A stretch of 64,000 bases of DNA. Origin: Hormiphora californensis. Taxonomy: Eukaryota > Ctenophora > Tentaculata > Cydippida > Pleurobrachiidae. How positions within the stretch are numbered: the stretch's first letter is position 1; every line of letters starts with the position of its first letter. The stretch spans positions 221,363 through 285,362 of the forward strand of contig CM035361.1 in the NCBI GenBank assembly GCA_020137815.1, given 5' to 3'. Positions 1 through 13,140 of this stretch are shown one piece after another. Position numbers and translations under genes: made by a program. The notes under the pieces were generated by a model. The model was not told where the DNA came from. It saw only the letters and a list, made by a program, of their open reading frames with translations, and did not search any database.

Positions 1-407
1 CAACTTGTTTTGTCACGAAGAGAGGGTCAAGGCAAATTATTGAAACAGTTTAGAAGATTATACGGTTGGAGGAGGATGTGCAGATGGTACAAACCAAAAG
101 CAGAATTGGGTGAAATGATCTCTCTAAAGAGAGAAAGAGAGAAAGAGAGAGAGAGAAAGAGAGAAAGAGAGAAAGAGATAGAGAGAGAGAAAGAGAGAGA
201 GAGAAATAACAAGCTAATAGTAATGAAGAGATAGATACAATCAACAGCTGGCAAGATCTGCACAGTCTAGAGAGAGAGAGAGAGAGAGTTGATAACATTG
301 CAGTAGCAGCTGGCAGCCTAGCAGTCTACAACGCACTGTCCCCACCCATATATCACAGAGGGAGACAGTTTTAGCATTGGTAACTTTATCAACAGTAATG
401 AGAAGCA

Positions 408-484
<77 letters not shown>

Positions 485-961
485 CACAGCTATACGCTTT
501 GATCTGACCAAACTGAGCAATTACAAACAGCCCAGAAGGTGTTGTAAAACATTTAAACAATTTTTACCAACAACAGCTTGACACACGTTCTCTCTTTGTC
601 ATGCTATTTTTAGGCCAAATTTCTATGTGTAATTTGGAGGTAAATCATGTTTAGATAATTTTAAAATGATCATCTTTTTGAAGGTGGAAGTATGCCAATT
701 ATTGTAAAAGAGGGGAATGAGTGATTATGATTATTTTCGGACACTTCCGCTTCTAAATAATTATGAACCAGTTTTATTAAAATAGATAGTTTATAGGGTT
801 AGAAAAACAAAATATATAGCTCAATACTAACCATATTTTATATCTAAAACTCTATACAAATTATAACTGTCATTCCCGTTTTTTAACAGGTTTTACAGCG
901 CTTCAAGTTCGTTACAGTGTAACACCAAACAAATTAACTTCTCTGTCCGTTACCAAACAAA
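1..961. other. Non-coding, GA-rich flank
   Basis: No coding potential beyond low-complexity frames. It holds an imperfect GA/GAAA block (about 121-205), a short GA tract (269-289) and a pure GA tract (409-481). Positions about 11-36 carry a fragment of the dispersed GAGGGTC..AAGGCAA repeat described elsewhere. The AT-rich stretch 600-900 shows nothing recognisable and is probably 3' flank of the membrane-protein gene to its right. Confidence 0.6.
409..481. repeat. (GA)n microsatellite
   Basis: About 70 bases of uninterrupted GA dinucleotide, the first of many similar tracts in the window. Confidence 0.95.
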
Positions 962-1843
962 TCAAATTCTCTGTCCACCTCCAAAGTATTCACCGTATGA
1001 TGGAGGAGGGTTATCAGGACGGTTATCAGTAGATGGCGGACCTTCAGCATCAGAAGATATTTGTGAGATTCCAGGTTGGCCGTCACCTGAGACAGGGGGT
1101 TGTTCGCCACTACAACTTGGTAGTTGTGTAAAAGGTGGAGGAACATCGTTGTGTCCGTCCAGTTGTATGCCTGGAGGGTACATTTCTAGTGGTGGTGCAG
1201 AACCAATCGGCGGTGGCGGTCCGTAACCACCTGATGGAGGCGGCGGTACATAACCCGGTTGCCCATAACCAATTGGCGGTGCATAACCAATCGGCGGTTG
1301 TGCATAACCACTCGGCGGTGGCGGTCCGTAACCACCTGATGGAGGCGGTACATAACCCGGTTGCCCATAACAAATCGGCGGTGCATAACCACTTGGCGGC
1401 GCATAACCACTTGGCGGTGCACTTGGCGGCATGGTAGATCCATCACTTGGAACCCACGTCCAGTGTCCCTGTGGAGGTGGAGGTTGTGTTTCTTGGACTG
1501 GAGCAGCTATCTGCCAACAGGCCCGTACCCTCCTCTTCTTCCTTATCTCCTTCTTCCTTCTCTTCCTCTCCCTCTCCATCTACAGGAGGTACTGGATCAT
1601 CAGGAACTGCCTCATCCAACGCCTCCACACAAAACTTGCAACAGAAACAGAGGAACACTACCCCGATAACACCCAGTATAATGTACATGATCACTTCAAG
1701 GACCTCCCCTACACCGGAACCCCCTCCACCTCCATACCTGCCCCTGGAGCCCCGGCCACCACCCCTGCCCCGTGCTGAGACCCCGTGATGGAGAAGCAGG
1801 AGGGTAGTTAGGAGGAGAATTAGAGCTGGTCTTCCGCGTCATA
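962..1843 (-). CDS. Small single-pass membrane protein with Pro/Gly/Tyr-rich cytoplasmic tail (Shisa/WBP1-like layout)
   Basis: Seen: on the minus strand a hydrophobic leader-like stretch (ALILLLTTLLLLHHGVSA, about 1823-1776) is followed by a Gly/Arg-rich segment, one transmembrane helix (about 1690-1650), a cysteine cluster (CFCCKFC), an acidic Glu-rich stretch, then a long tail of PPxGYxPP-type repeats ending with a PPPSY motif and stop at 962. The acidic part and the Pro-rich part lie in different frames. Removing a 31-nt GT..AG segment (1528-1498) joins them as EEE-VQETQPPPPQ. No ATG is in frame with the leader, because TGA precedes it, so the start is probably on an upstream exon or the sequence has an indel. 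Known: leader + TM + juxtamembrane Cys + PY-motif tail is the layout of Shisa/WBP1-type adaptors that bind WW domains. Inference: a membrane adaptor; family not proven. Confidence 0.6.
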
Positions 1844-2456
1844 GTTCCATGTGAAGTAGGGGTTCTAAAAGTAAGAAGTTAGATATATATATGGCAAGTG
1901 GTATCCAAGTAGACATAGTTTATACTAAGTAAACGCAACAAACACACTGTCAGGCCAATGCTCTGACAGGTTATATACACGCTGAGAGAAGAACAATGTG
2001 GAGAAGTATAAAACATAGGCTCACTGAATAAGAAGAGTGAGCTGTATTAAAATGTATATGCCATTTCTAAACGGACAGTACGGAAACGACGGAAATAATA
2101 TTGCCATTCGAGATTAGCTATATATGGCCATTATATATTCTTTAGATTATAATATGCACATAATCATATTATATGCTATTAAAAGCTCTTGTGTACAACA
2201 ATTATTATATGTGAAGGTAAAAGCAGGTTGTGTACGGGCGCGAGAAAACCAGAGGTAGGAACATTAATTGTAAGTACAATTAGTATAGCTGCGAATGTGT
2301 GAACACTTTGTTCAGAGAGAGAGGGAGGGAGAGGAGGAGTGAAGAGAGAGGGGGAAGGGGAGAGAGGGGGAAAGAGAGAGTGAGAGTGAGAGACGAAAAA
2401 AAAAAAAGAGAGAGAGAAGATCTCTCCTTTCTACTCTCGCTCTCTCGTATCTCTCT

Positions 2457-2488
<32 letters not shown>

Positions 2489-3443
2489 ATCTCTCTCTCT
2501 CTCTCTGTCTCTCGCTCTACTCATCCTCTCTCTCTCTCTCTGTTTTTTTTTTGTTTTCTCTCTCTCTCTCTCTCTCTCTCTCGCTCTCTTCTCTCTTCTC
2601 TCTCCTCTCTCTCTCTCTTTTTTGGGTGTGGTGGTGGAGCAAGAGACAAGGAGAGACAAACCATGTCAGTTCCACAGAGTGTTTTCCGAAGAAGATATAT
2701 TTTCCTCTATTATATCAGTTGTCCATACTGACCAGGGTGCCAATGGAAGTGAGACGTTGGCGGAATGTTTTGAATAACTAATGAAGTTAACATATTATCA
2801 AGGCAGGGGAAGAAGTTGATAACTTCTGATGGAATAAAACATGAAAGTGATGAAATGTGTGCTGGTTAGCACACACTTTCATAACTTCTTTCTAGTTACT
2901 CGAGTTGGAATGAATGGAGGAACTAAATATGAAACGAGAACTCCGTCATTGGTCGGTTTTAATTTTTTTAATACCAAAAACTCATCAGGTTTTCAAATAT
3001 GTAAAATCATATTTCAACTTTTCTACACAATCTTTAACACATACATTACACAGACGTTTTTAAGGTAATCGCTAAAATATGAACACAGCTCCGCATTTAA
3101 CAGCATGATGAATAATTTCAGCACTTTTGTGTTATAACACACTCATACTTTTTAATTCATGAGTGGAAATAGGTAATTAGCAATATAATTATTATAACTG
3201 AACTTTAGTGGTCCAACAGCACTGAGAGGGTCGAATTGTTAAATTACTCTGATTAATATATATACACGGCACAGCCCAAAATATAAATCTGTCAGACAGA
3301 TTCTGTCTTACCCAAAACCAAAACATTCCAAATCACCACCAAAACTATAGTCCATCTCTCCCAAATCCATCCTTGACTACTGTCCAATCACAATAATTGT
3401 CTCCCAAAAGAGTCATAAAACAACCCAGTTCTCTTCATCTCTA
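1844..3443. other. Intergenic/non-coding, with mixed GA/CT block
   Basis: No supportable exon. About 1946-1972 carries a GTCAGGCCAATGCTCTGAC palindromic motif that recurs at 55127-55212 and, diverged, at 62185. About 2308-2623 is a GA-then-CT microsatellite block. The rest is AT-rich and featureless. The part next to 3443 is expected to be 3' UTR of the exon ending there. Confidence 0.5.
2308..2623. repeat. GA tract running into CT tract (inverted microsatellite)
   Basis: GA/GGA-rich DNA to about 2420 switches to CT-rich DNA to about 2623, so the two halves can pair as a long imperfect hairpin. Both strands therefore show spurious Ser/Leu or Arg/Glu open frames. Confidence 0.85.
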
Positions 3444-4087
3444 TCAAGGTCCAGGAACGCTCGCTCGTCGCCGGAACAAATCAGAATCACTCCTGCTCAT
3501 CTTGATGCCCTCATCATCAACCTCCCTCAACGCCTCAACTTGGGTCACACCCAACCTGGCAGCTAGATCATCAACCCTGCGTTTTGGAGGAGATTTCTTG
3601 GGATCAAAGTTACTGGAGTACAGAGCAGATAACCGGTCTATCTCTTCATCACTAAACAGTTTCTTAGAATTCCCACACCCCTCAGTGAGTGATGACCTCC
3701 GGGAGGATACCATCACCTCGGGTTGAAACGGAACAAACCCACCCGTGGTCAGACTCTGGAGGTCCATGCTGTGCCTCCTATCCTTGATCCGTCTCTTCAC
3801 TTGAAGAGGGTGGAGATCTGAGGCGTTACCATTGAAACTGATTGTCAGACCACCGTCACCGTACAGTTGGGAGCTAAACATTGATACAGCTGGTGATGTC
3901 ATTGGTGACGTCATATCGTTGTCACGGTGACGTGATGACGTCACGACGTTGTTGGTAATTCTGTCTGATGATGGGGATTCTGGTGGAGAGGAGGAGGAGG
4001 AGGAGGATGAGAGGAGGTTGTGTAGGGTCTGGTTGGGGAGGTGTGAGGCCAGTACGCCGCAACTCATAGACCACGTCGTATAGCTTG
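3444..4087 (-). CDS. Terminal coding exon, Ser-rich protein with predicted helical segment
   Basis: Seen: a TTTAG acceptor at 4088-4089, then an open frame (first two bases completing a codon, so upstream phase 1) of 213 residues to the stop at 3444. It has a run of Ser (SSSSSSSS), basophilic-kinase-type sites (RRHSMD, RRSSLT, RRASVP), and a conserved-looking segment beginning FSDEEIDRLSALYSSNFDP and ending VDDLAARLGVTQVEALRE, with helix-turn-helix-like spacing. An ATG 20 bases inside the exon could be a start, but the open frame back to a clean acceptor favours an internal or last exon. Inference: last exon of the gene whose exons run 24660-19392. That run ends in phase 2 while this exon needs phase 1, so at least one exon between 4088 and 19391 is missing. 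Function unknown. Confidence 0.65.
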
Positions 4088-5130
4088 CTAAACAGGAGTT
4101 TTCATTGAGGGTTAGGTTGTCAAGGCAACTAGAAATGTTTAGTTAGGTTGTCAAGACAACTAGAAATGTATCAAGATATCAGAATCAATGTTTGCTGAGA
4201 TCATATCATAGCAGAGCAAAGGGAGAGAAATGTTAGAGCTAGATATTCATTGCTAGAATGAGGGGGAGAGAGGGGAGAGGGAGGAGGAAAGATGGAAGGA
4301 GAGAATGATAGAGAGATTTGAATGATGACATTCAGTCTTATCATGCAGCAATCGTCCGCCGGAATTGCAGCCACTTTAGAGCATGAACGTATAGATCATA
4401 CTTGCTCACATACTAGCTAGCTCTCTCTCCCTCTCTCTATACCTCTCCCCTATCTCTCCCTCTGTCAAATAGCCAAGTCCCTAAAATGTCTCCTTTTAGC
4501 AAAAACGCCGTACTAGAATGCAGCTGATTGAGGGATAAGAGCGCTAAGTGAGGAGGTATAGCGGTCTATTCAAAGAGAGTACTTAATAGCGTGACGGGAA
4601 ATATCCGCTAAGTAGTACTTAGCGGATATAATCTTAGAAAGGGGGAGATTGCAGAGTAGCGGCAGTTCGATATGGACTACTGGCGGTGTTCACGGCGTTA
4701 TTGTAACCCTTGAAAGCTTTTGCCGATCTGTGACGGTATTGAGCAGCCAGAGGTGAACAATTATAATATAGGTCTGGGATAACACACAATGGCATGTACA
4801 TATATTAGAAGATGATACGTCAGCATATATGGCTGCTGTTATGCGAATGACGTATAATGAGTGTAGAGTGCGTCAATCTAATCTATTCCAGAATGTCCTA
4901 GATCGATCCAATCGATTTACCGGACTGATCGATTTCCCCGAATTATAATACCGTGTACCTCGGTTCCCCAAAGGAGTCAGGTATATTGACGGCAAACTAT
5001 TCTAGTACAACGTATAACCACCGTTTGCTACAGAACACAGTGTCGAGGGTCGAACAATATAGTTGTAGACAAAGAAAATGCACCAGACGCAGGGGTATAT
5101 ATATCCACAAGATATAAAAGAGCTTTAGAG

Positions 5131-5266
<136 letters not shown>

Positions 5267-5822
5267 TAAAAACAGAGAACGCAACAACATACACGTAAAT
5301 GTTCTCATGCTTGGTTGTACTTGATTTTGATGCACCACAACATGAATTGATGCCAGCATGGGGGGTTGTAAAGAGACACGAATTTACAGAGAGAAATAGA
5401 GAGATGGAGAGTGAGAGAGATAGAGAGAAAGATAGTGAGTGATCGAGACAGAGAGAGAAATAGAGAGGGAGAGAGAGAGAGAAATAGAGACGAATATCAT
5501 TGTAATTCATCAGCTCATTGAAGGAGATCAAAGGGAATTTGGGCCGATCAAAGGTAGCTTTTTCGATTGAGGTACAAGGCAAATATTAAAATCTTTACGG
5601 CGATTGTGTTCACACACACACCTTGAAGGACAAAATGAATTTACAATGGCTTAAATTCACACACGCAGTCTGTGTGAAGGAGTCAGCTCGGTAAATTATT
5701 TAATTAGTCCGCCTGTGTTTTAGTCAGGAAATTAATTAACCTTAATCATTGCCCCCGCCTTTAAGTAGTGTTTACCACTTCGGAGGTTGCTTGGAATTTG
5801 GCCGGACCAGCCTGGAAACCGG

Positions 5823-5825
<3 letters not shown>

Positions 5826-5867
<42 letters not shown>

Positions 5868-5909
5868 GGAGACAGAGAGAGAGAGAGGGGGGAGACAGAG
5901 AGAAAGAGG
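5826..5909. repeat. (GA)n microsatellite
   Basis: GA dinucleotide passing into GGGAGACAGA-type degenerate repeat. Confidence 0.9.
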
Positions 5910-7246
5910 GGAGCAGAAACAAAGCGAGACAGTTCAAAAAGAACAAAGTGACCCAGACCACATTATGAAAGAATATTGCACGCCCTTGACGTGGCTAAAA
6001 AAGGCGTAAATATGAAGTTAAAATGAAAGTACGGGGGAACGAATGTTGGAGAAGTTTTTAAAATTACACTGAATCCAAAAGATGTAGGAGTAATTTGGAA
6101 AGTATCGGAGCCCAAAATGTTTGCCTGACTTTGAACTAGGATCGTGTAATAATATTTACAGGAAGGTACATGATATTCCAATCTAATAATGATGATCACG
6201 TGTAACTGGCCATCACTAGAGAAGCAACTGCATCATATCGATATTATATGAAAGATATATTTCTCTTTTAGGATCTAAATGTCGACCTTGGTCTCGATCT
6301 CTATTCTCCCACACTAAGGACCATGGTCGGTTAGAAAAGAGCTACTCAATATCAGCATACATAGTATAACGTAGAGAGATACACCGATATAATATGAAGG
6401 AGGGAGAATATATCCAACTTTCAAATATTTTAGATGAAATATCCGCTTTTACAACACATCTGAAGGCTCATCTATTAGTCGCGAGGTGGGTAATGACCAA
6501 AGTTGCAACTGCACATCTATCACCGCTATATTATCAGCCGGTTTGTTTCATGAGGTTGCCCTGTACAAAAGAGCGAGCGAAAGAGAAAGTTCAGAGAGAA
6601 AGAGAAAGTTCAGAGAGAAAGAGACAAAATGGCAGAGGAAGGATGGCACGGTATAAAAAGAGACAAAATGGACCAGCATAAAAAGGAGAATGATAAGAAA
6701 TAATGTGTTTCAAGATGTATCGTGATTGTTAGTGCGGGGTGTGGCAATCTTGTACGTCAGCAACTTAACAATAACACCCTGAGCTGTTATCACATTTGGG
6801 GTGAACAAACAAAACCATATTATGCCAACTGATTTGATATTCGCATTCTATTTCCGGGTACATATGTATATTACAAAACCATCATACTCTGTGTTTAATA
6901 ATACCAACTGATTTAGAAATCAATTATTTGCAGAATAGGCCTCCAGAATCAATCCTCTTGCACAGATGACCTTTGGAATATATATGCAGTACAGCAATAA
7001 GAGAGAACGCACGTGTACTAATGAACAAGACGGGTATATGTCTTTCTGCGGTGAACAGCTAGCACATCTAACTAATTAACTTATTAACTAATTAACTAAT
7101 CACTCCTTCTAGAAGGTTCCTGCATCTTCTTCTTGTTCTCAATGTTCTATAGTTCGAGACATCATCCATAGCGACCACACACCAAGAATAAGGAACACAT
7201 TAACTATATCGGGAGGGAATAAAACCAACATGAACATGGAGATGTA

Positions 7247-7279
<33 letters not shown>

Positions 7280-7955
7280 AGAAAACAACAAGGGAGCTGA
7301 AGGGATGGGGATAAACGAAAACTGAGTTTGGATGAGTAATATATAATGATATTATATAGCGATCGAAATGTTTAAACGTGTCACTTTAAATTCGATATAT
7401 ACAAGCTAATATAATAACCGTATGATAACCACATGATTTTGAATATATCTAGCTGACCATCTCTCTCTTTCTACTCTCTTTCTATATCTGACATCTCTCT
7501 CCAATTCTTTTTCTCCTTTCTCTCTTTCTCCCTCTCTTTCTACCTTCGTATGTAGGATCGATACGATTCGTATCGATCAAATTAAGAGGATAGTTCATGA
7601 TCATCATATAACATACCATGAGAATATCATATCATATGCTAAGTTTAGCTAAGGAAGGGAACACTATGACGTAAAATATGAGACTAAGGATGCTAAGATA
7701 AAGGATAAATATAGTTTTACGAAACAGGTGGAAATATATTGGAACATATAGTTCACTCATATAGCTGCTTGTAATTAAAAGTGCTGAGATAACATATGAC
7801 TGAGTTGGTAATAAATTAGTTGACATATGCTAAGTTATGTGTTACAATTGACTGGTGGTAACAGGCGATAGTCAATTTAACATGTTAGCTGGCAATCAGT
7901 AAACTGGTCACACGATTGGGTGTAAACAAACGGACAAAAGTCACAAAATTAAGAT

Positions 7956-8046
<91 letters not shown>

Positions 8047-8068
8047 AGAGAAGGAGAGATAGAGAGAG
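7956..8068. repeat. (GA)n microsatellite
   Basis: GA dinucleotide with few interruptions. Confidence 0.95.
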
Positions 8069-8561
8069 AAATAGAGAAAAAAAGAGAAATTAGTCCTAAT
8101 ATTGCTAGCCTAACGTTTCTAAAAGGCGATGAAATCAGAATTGATTTGCGAATGGCAATTGCTTCTCACTCAATTATTTTGTCTCTCCCATCTTTTTTTC
8201 ATCATCTCTCTAATTATAAATACAGAAATTCTCTAACGGACTCGATTACGATCTAGATTTTACTTTTATTATTATTTATTCAGTTGATAAACGATCGCAT
8301 AATATTTGCTATTCATCGATTAGTACATTATACAAAACCAAGGCAACAAACGATTCGTCATGAAGTGGTGTTCCATCACATCTATAAAAAGTCAATGACG
8401 ACACCATGTTATCAAATCAGTAAGTCTGAAATTTGATAGTAACTATGAATCCACCACAAACCAATTGAACAACAACCTCGTTATACCATCAGGGATGAGA
8501 AAGTGACAGAAGAGATCATAGTAGAAAGATGATATCATCCCCTGAACGCTTCCGGCTAAAT

Positions 8562-8682
<121 letters not shown>

Positions 8683-10429
8683 TTAGTTTGGGCGGGGCTG
8701 TCATATAAGTTAAAAGCTGTGAAATTCAAGTTGCAGTTAATTATCACGACCAGACGGACAACGGGTGACAATTGGAACCACTGATTGCCAACTGCACAGT
8801 AGCAGTGTCACAAGATGTGGGCTATATCATAGAGAACTGATATCTGTCTCTCTCACGCGTGACGCCAATGCACAAGTATGTTTCCGTCTCATTAGGTTTC
8901 TGTCTATCCACCTCCATCACTCTGTAGACAGAGCTCTGTCTTTGGTGCTGCAGATACAGTGCACGCTAAAGTGCAACCAGCTTCTACAGTGCCTTCTACC
9001 TCTCTCTCTCTCTCTTATATATGTCTCTTTGTCTATCTCTTTCTATCTCTCTCTCTCTCTCTAAAGCTGCATGGTAGAGGGAAACACAAGCGAGTAATTA
9101 ATTACTCTAATTCACGGCCTTTTCAAGAAACGAACAGCTGCTACTATAGTGTCTGCCAGCCTCATTCCCTCCAGTTCTCTCTTTCTCTTTCTATCTCTCT
9201 TTTTTGCTTCTCTACGCTGTGCAGCTATTTTTTGCTTCTTTGGCTGACCACCAGAAAACCTAGAAACCTTGCATATCGACAAGGCGAGGTTAAACAGTTG
9301 AAAAAAAAGAGAGTTAAAATTTGGATCTTAGAAGGAATTAGGGGCACACGTTAGACCAACAAAGTCTTGTTCAGCTCAAACTCCACTCTTCACTACTACC
9401 CAGAAAGTGGTGGTAACATGTTGTCTAACAGGGCGGACTAACACAAGTTGTCTCATCGGGCAGAAGGCGTGACAACAGTCAGAAAAGCATTCTGCCAAGA
9501 ATTGAATTAGTTTCTCCAACACGTAATAAGGGTGAATTAGAGTTACCTAGATGAAAATAAAATAACTTCAGCCAAGCTTGCAGTAGCTGAAGAAGCAGCA
9601 GCAGCCAAGCTAATTAAGTGACAATGTGATAGAAAAAGAGTTCTCAGAAAATTTAGCTGCCGCCAGTGTGAACAACGTAGAGCCTGTAATCAAACCTAAT
9701 TGCCATATATGGGCATGTAGAGCCTGGAGAAGAGCCTGATAGCCATATATGGGCATGTCATGACTGATTTTTTAGGATAATTGCCTACATTATATTGGTA
9801 TGTGAGAATTAACAACATTGTGGACCACGGGGGGGGGGGGGGCACACGTTGTATTTCAAAAACTGTATTATTACGAGTTTATAAGAGGCATGTATTATTA
9901 CTGTAGTATTATGTTCGCAAAAGGCAAGCTTCCCCTCGTCCGACCCGAAGTTGCTAACATTTTCAAATCTTCACTACTTCTCAAATGATCCCATACTTTC
10001 AGTCTAACCCCAAAATCCTATTAAAAATAGAGACAAAAATAACGGCACCAAACTGTGAAATGCCCTTGCATTAGTGCGAGTAGAATAAAATCAATTTTCT
10101 ATCTAAAGGCCGAGTTTATAGCAAGAAAGGACTATTTTACAACGAATTCTCTGGTTAGTATGGTAACCAACTCCGTTGTCATGGTAAATCAATCGAACTC
10201 TATCGAGTTCTATCGCCAGCAACTGGATGAAAATTTATCCATTTCATTATGCACAATGCACAGGCTTTGGTTACGAAGTTACCCCTTGCCAGCGTGTGCA
10301 CGCTAAGGTCGCCCGGCGACAGAGTGTGAGGTGTCTTCGATACCAAACACAGGCTTGTGTAACAAAAAGGGGCGTTTTTATAGCTTATTGTTCATCATAA
10401 CCTGAAATAAATAATTTTCATTACTTTCA

Positions 10430-11240
10430 CAAAGGCTCAAAGTTTGAATATCAAATTTGCCAAAATTGTGCAGGGGCCACCCCAAAATTAATCTCTAAGT
10501 AATTAATTAATTAATTTTGACTATTCCCACTTTCTGTAGATTATATTATATGTTTTATGCATGAAGAACATTCCTAGAAAGTTTCAAGTCGATATTTTAA
10601 GCAGAACGGAAAATATAATTTAGTGCATGGGCAAACAAAATGGTGCAAGGGCACATGTTCAGGGGAAATTTGCACAAATTGTGCAAGGGCAAATTTTGAT
10701 TAATTTGCCTATAATTAATTACCTAATTGATATATTAATCATACGGCTCTTCTAGTACTCGTAGTTATGCTACTAGAACATGCATAGAAAGTTTCGTGTC
10801 AAAATATTAAACGGTGTGGACACAGTTCGATCATAAAATTGGTGCAAGGGCTGCCCTTGCACCATTTGCCCTTGCACATTGCCTGCCCTTGCACCAAATT
10901 CCATTTTTTGCACGGCTCTAACTAACTAATTAATTAATTTTGACTATTCCCACTTTTCGAACATCATCTTTTATGATTGAAGAACATTCCTACAAAGTTT
11001 CAAGTCGATATTTTAAGCAGAACGGAAAATAGAATTTGGTGCAAGGGCGCGGTGCAAGGGACAGAACACGCAATGTGCAAGGGCACGGTGCCCTTGCACC
11101 ATTTTTAATTACCTATAATTAATTAATTAATTAAAAATTCAAAAATCCGCCAACGTCATGACACAAAGGAATACTACAAGAACATGCCTACAAAATTTCA
11201 AGTCGATATCTCAAACGGTGTGGCCACAATCGTTGACATG
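10430..11240. repeat. Repeat block with reiterated GTGCAAGGGCA motif in both orientations
   Basis: Seen: GTGCAAGGGC or its complement GCCCTTGCAC occurs about a dozen times. A longer unit (TTTTGACTATTCCCACTTT, then AGTTTCAAGTCGATATTTTAAG) occurs near 10515-10610 and again near 10935-11020, i.e. a direct repeat about 420 bases apart. A further related segment is at 11180-11240 (CGATATCTCAAACGGTGTGG). A diverged copy of that last segment occurs at about 61300-61345 inside the inverted-repeat element at 60347-61689. No open frame of note. Probably a non-autonomous mobile element; its ends are not resolved. Confidence 0.7.
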
Positions 11241-11765
11241 TTTTTTGCCCCCCCCCCCCCCCAAAAAAAAGACCTTTCTTTGTTCTTAATAGGGCCGGCA
11301 TTTTTGGGTTTTTGTGCAAGGGCAAAAAATTTTTTTTTCTTTTTTTCGTTTTTTGCTGTTTTCTTCGGGTCGGAGGTGCCTGCCGGCACCTAAATAATAG
11401 CCCAGGAGTGGGTTGCAGGTGTTTCTTGTATGACGTCATAGTGAGCTGCACAGCTGCCACGAAAGGGGGGGCACGAAATGGGGGTGAGTGGATGAGGGGC
11501 ATGCCAGGTGGAAACATCAATCTGATCAAGGGAGCTATAGGGTTGAAATAATATGGAGCATTAAAACTTTACAAATAGACAGAAGGCCAATGAACTCAAA
11601 TCTGGAGTCGTCAACTTCAACTATGAAGAGAAAGAAGAAGTAGCAGCTCATTCTCACATTCAGACTTGCACCCCCTCGTACTCCTTCATATAACACTACT
11701 TAATAGTGGTAAAACATTAGTCGATGGGTATCATGTAACGGTACATTATATAGTAAATATATCCG

Positions 11766-11777
11766 CTAGAGAGAGAA

Positions 11778-11830
<53 letters not shown>
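11766..11830. repeat. (GA)n microsatellite
   Basis: GA dinucleotide with one GGGA start; flanked by ordinary AT-rich DNA. Confidence 0.95.
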
Positions 11831-11833
<3 letters not shown>

Positions 11834-12894
11834 TGATGGAGTGAACGGGCAAAGGGAGAAGCTAAGTGAACAGTCGTGAGTCTGGAAAATAGAATAAGGA
11901 CAAAAACTAAAAATACAGTCTGAAAAAAGAGCGAGAGAGAGAGAGAAATAGAGATAGAGAGATAGAGAGAAGAACTAGATGACATTATGTCGGCCAGGCC
12001 AAGACCACAACTTAAGAAACATTTCGTCATTTCTGTACCAGTATTACTTCATTATGTCTCTTTAACCCTTATCCCTGTGGGAGGAGATCGATTTGTCTCC
12101 GCCTCACATAAAGTACTAAACTTCATCAACTTCCCAAGATCTACTTTAAAAATGACGCATATGACTTTTAACACATTTGTATACAGAATTCTGTAATTTT
12201 TTTTTCAAAATCAAATCATGTGAAACTTGTCTATCATTACTAATAATAGTTGAATTTTTGGAAATTTTTTAGCCAGTATGCCATTATCTTTCCTAACACC
12301 CAATTACTACACGCCCCTCCTTGGTCGGATTCGGAGAATTACCGCGAGAGAGTGATACGAAAGATAAAGGAGAGACGCTCGAAACCAAGAAATTTGATAT
12401 CACTGTAGGGCAAGTGTCATCAACACCTCCTACAAGGACCTAATTAGGCAATTCTAAAATCATGCTTAGGCTCAATGAATAGTAAATATTATTAGTTTGT
12501 CTGATAGCTGAAATAATTTGGGGATGTATCCAACTTTTCCGGAATTTCTACCTACTATAGTTACTGAGAAAATAGGGGGAGATAATTCTATCTCCACCCA
12601 TAAATATTAGCTCTCTCAAGGGGTTATAGGGGTGAGGGTTAATTTTCTCTGACTTTAAAGAAAGGAAATAATTATTGTCTTAAGCGATTTCCTATCTCTC
12701 TCTCTCTCTCTCGCTCCCTCTCTCTCTCTCGCTCTCTTTCTACATATCTTTCCGGGACTGACCGTTTTCTTTCAATCCCTCAGCTCTCTGCACAGTGTAC
12801 GACGCGACATGAACTAGGAAACGTAGAATTAAATTCAGAAACTTCTTCTGAACTTGTGTATCAATTAGCTCAGGTCTCGTCTATCGTTCATGTC

Positions 12895-13140
12895 TACCAT
12901 TATACTAGACACTGTCGACCATTTTACTAGACACTGTCTACCATTTTACTAGACACTGTCTACCATTATACTAGACACTGTCTAGACACTGTCTACCATT
13001 ATACTAGACACTGTCTAGATACTGTCTACCATTATACTAGACACTGTCTAGATACTGTCTACCATTATACTAGACACTGTCTAGATACTGTCTACCATTA
13101 TACTAGACACTGTCTAGATACTGTCTACTATTATAATACT
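12895..13140. repeat. Minisatellite, unit about 33 bp (TCTAGACACTGTCTACCATT core)
   Basis: Seven or so copies of a unit built from CTAGACACTGTCTA and CCATTATA. The early copies are shorter (about 22 bases) and the later ones carry an added CTAGATACTGT. The core is partly palindromic (TAGACA..TGTCTA). Confidence 0.9.

Noticed and set aside
962-1579. Start of the Pro-rich protein at an internal MERERKRRKK frame
   Set aside because: That N-terminus is the acidic coding segment and short intron read in the wrong frame; the TM-containing frame upstream is the natural continuation.
11184-11551. Plus and minus frames around the poly-C/poly-A/poly-T run
   Set aside because: Driven by homopolymers; no domain, no splice support.
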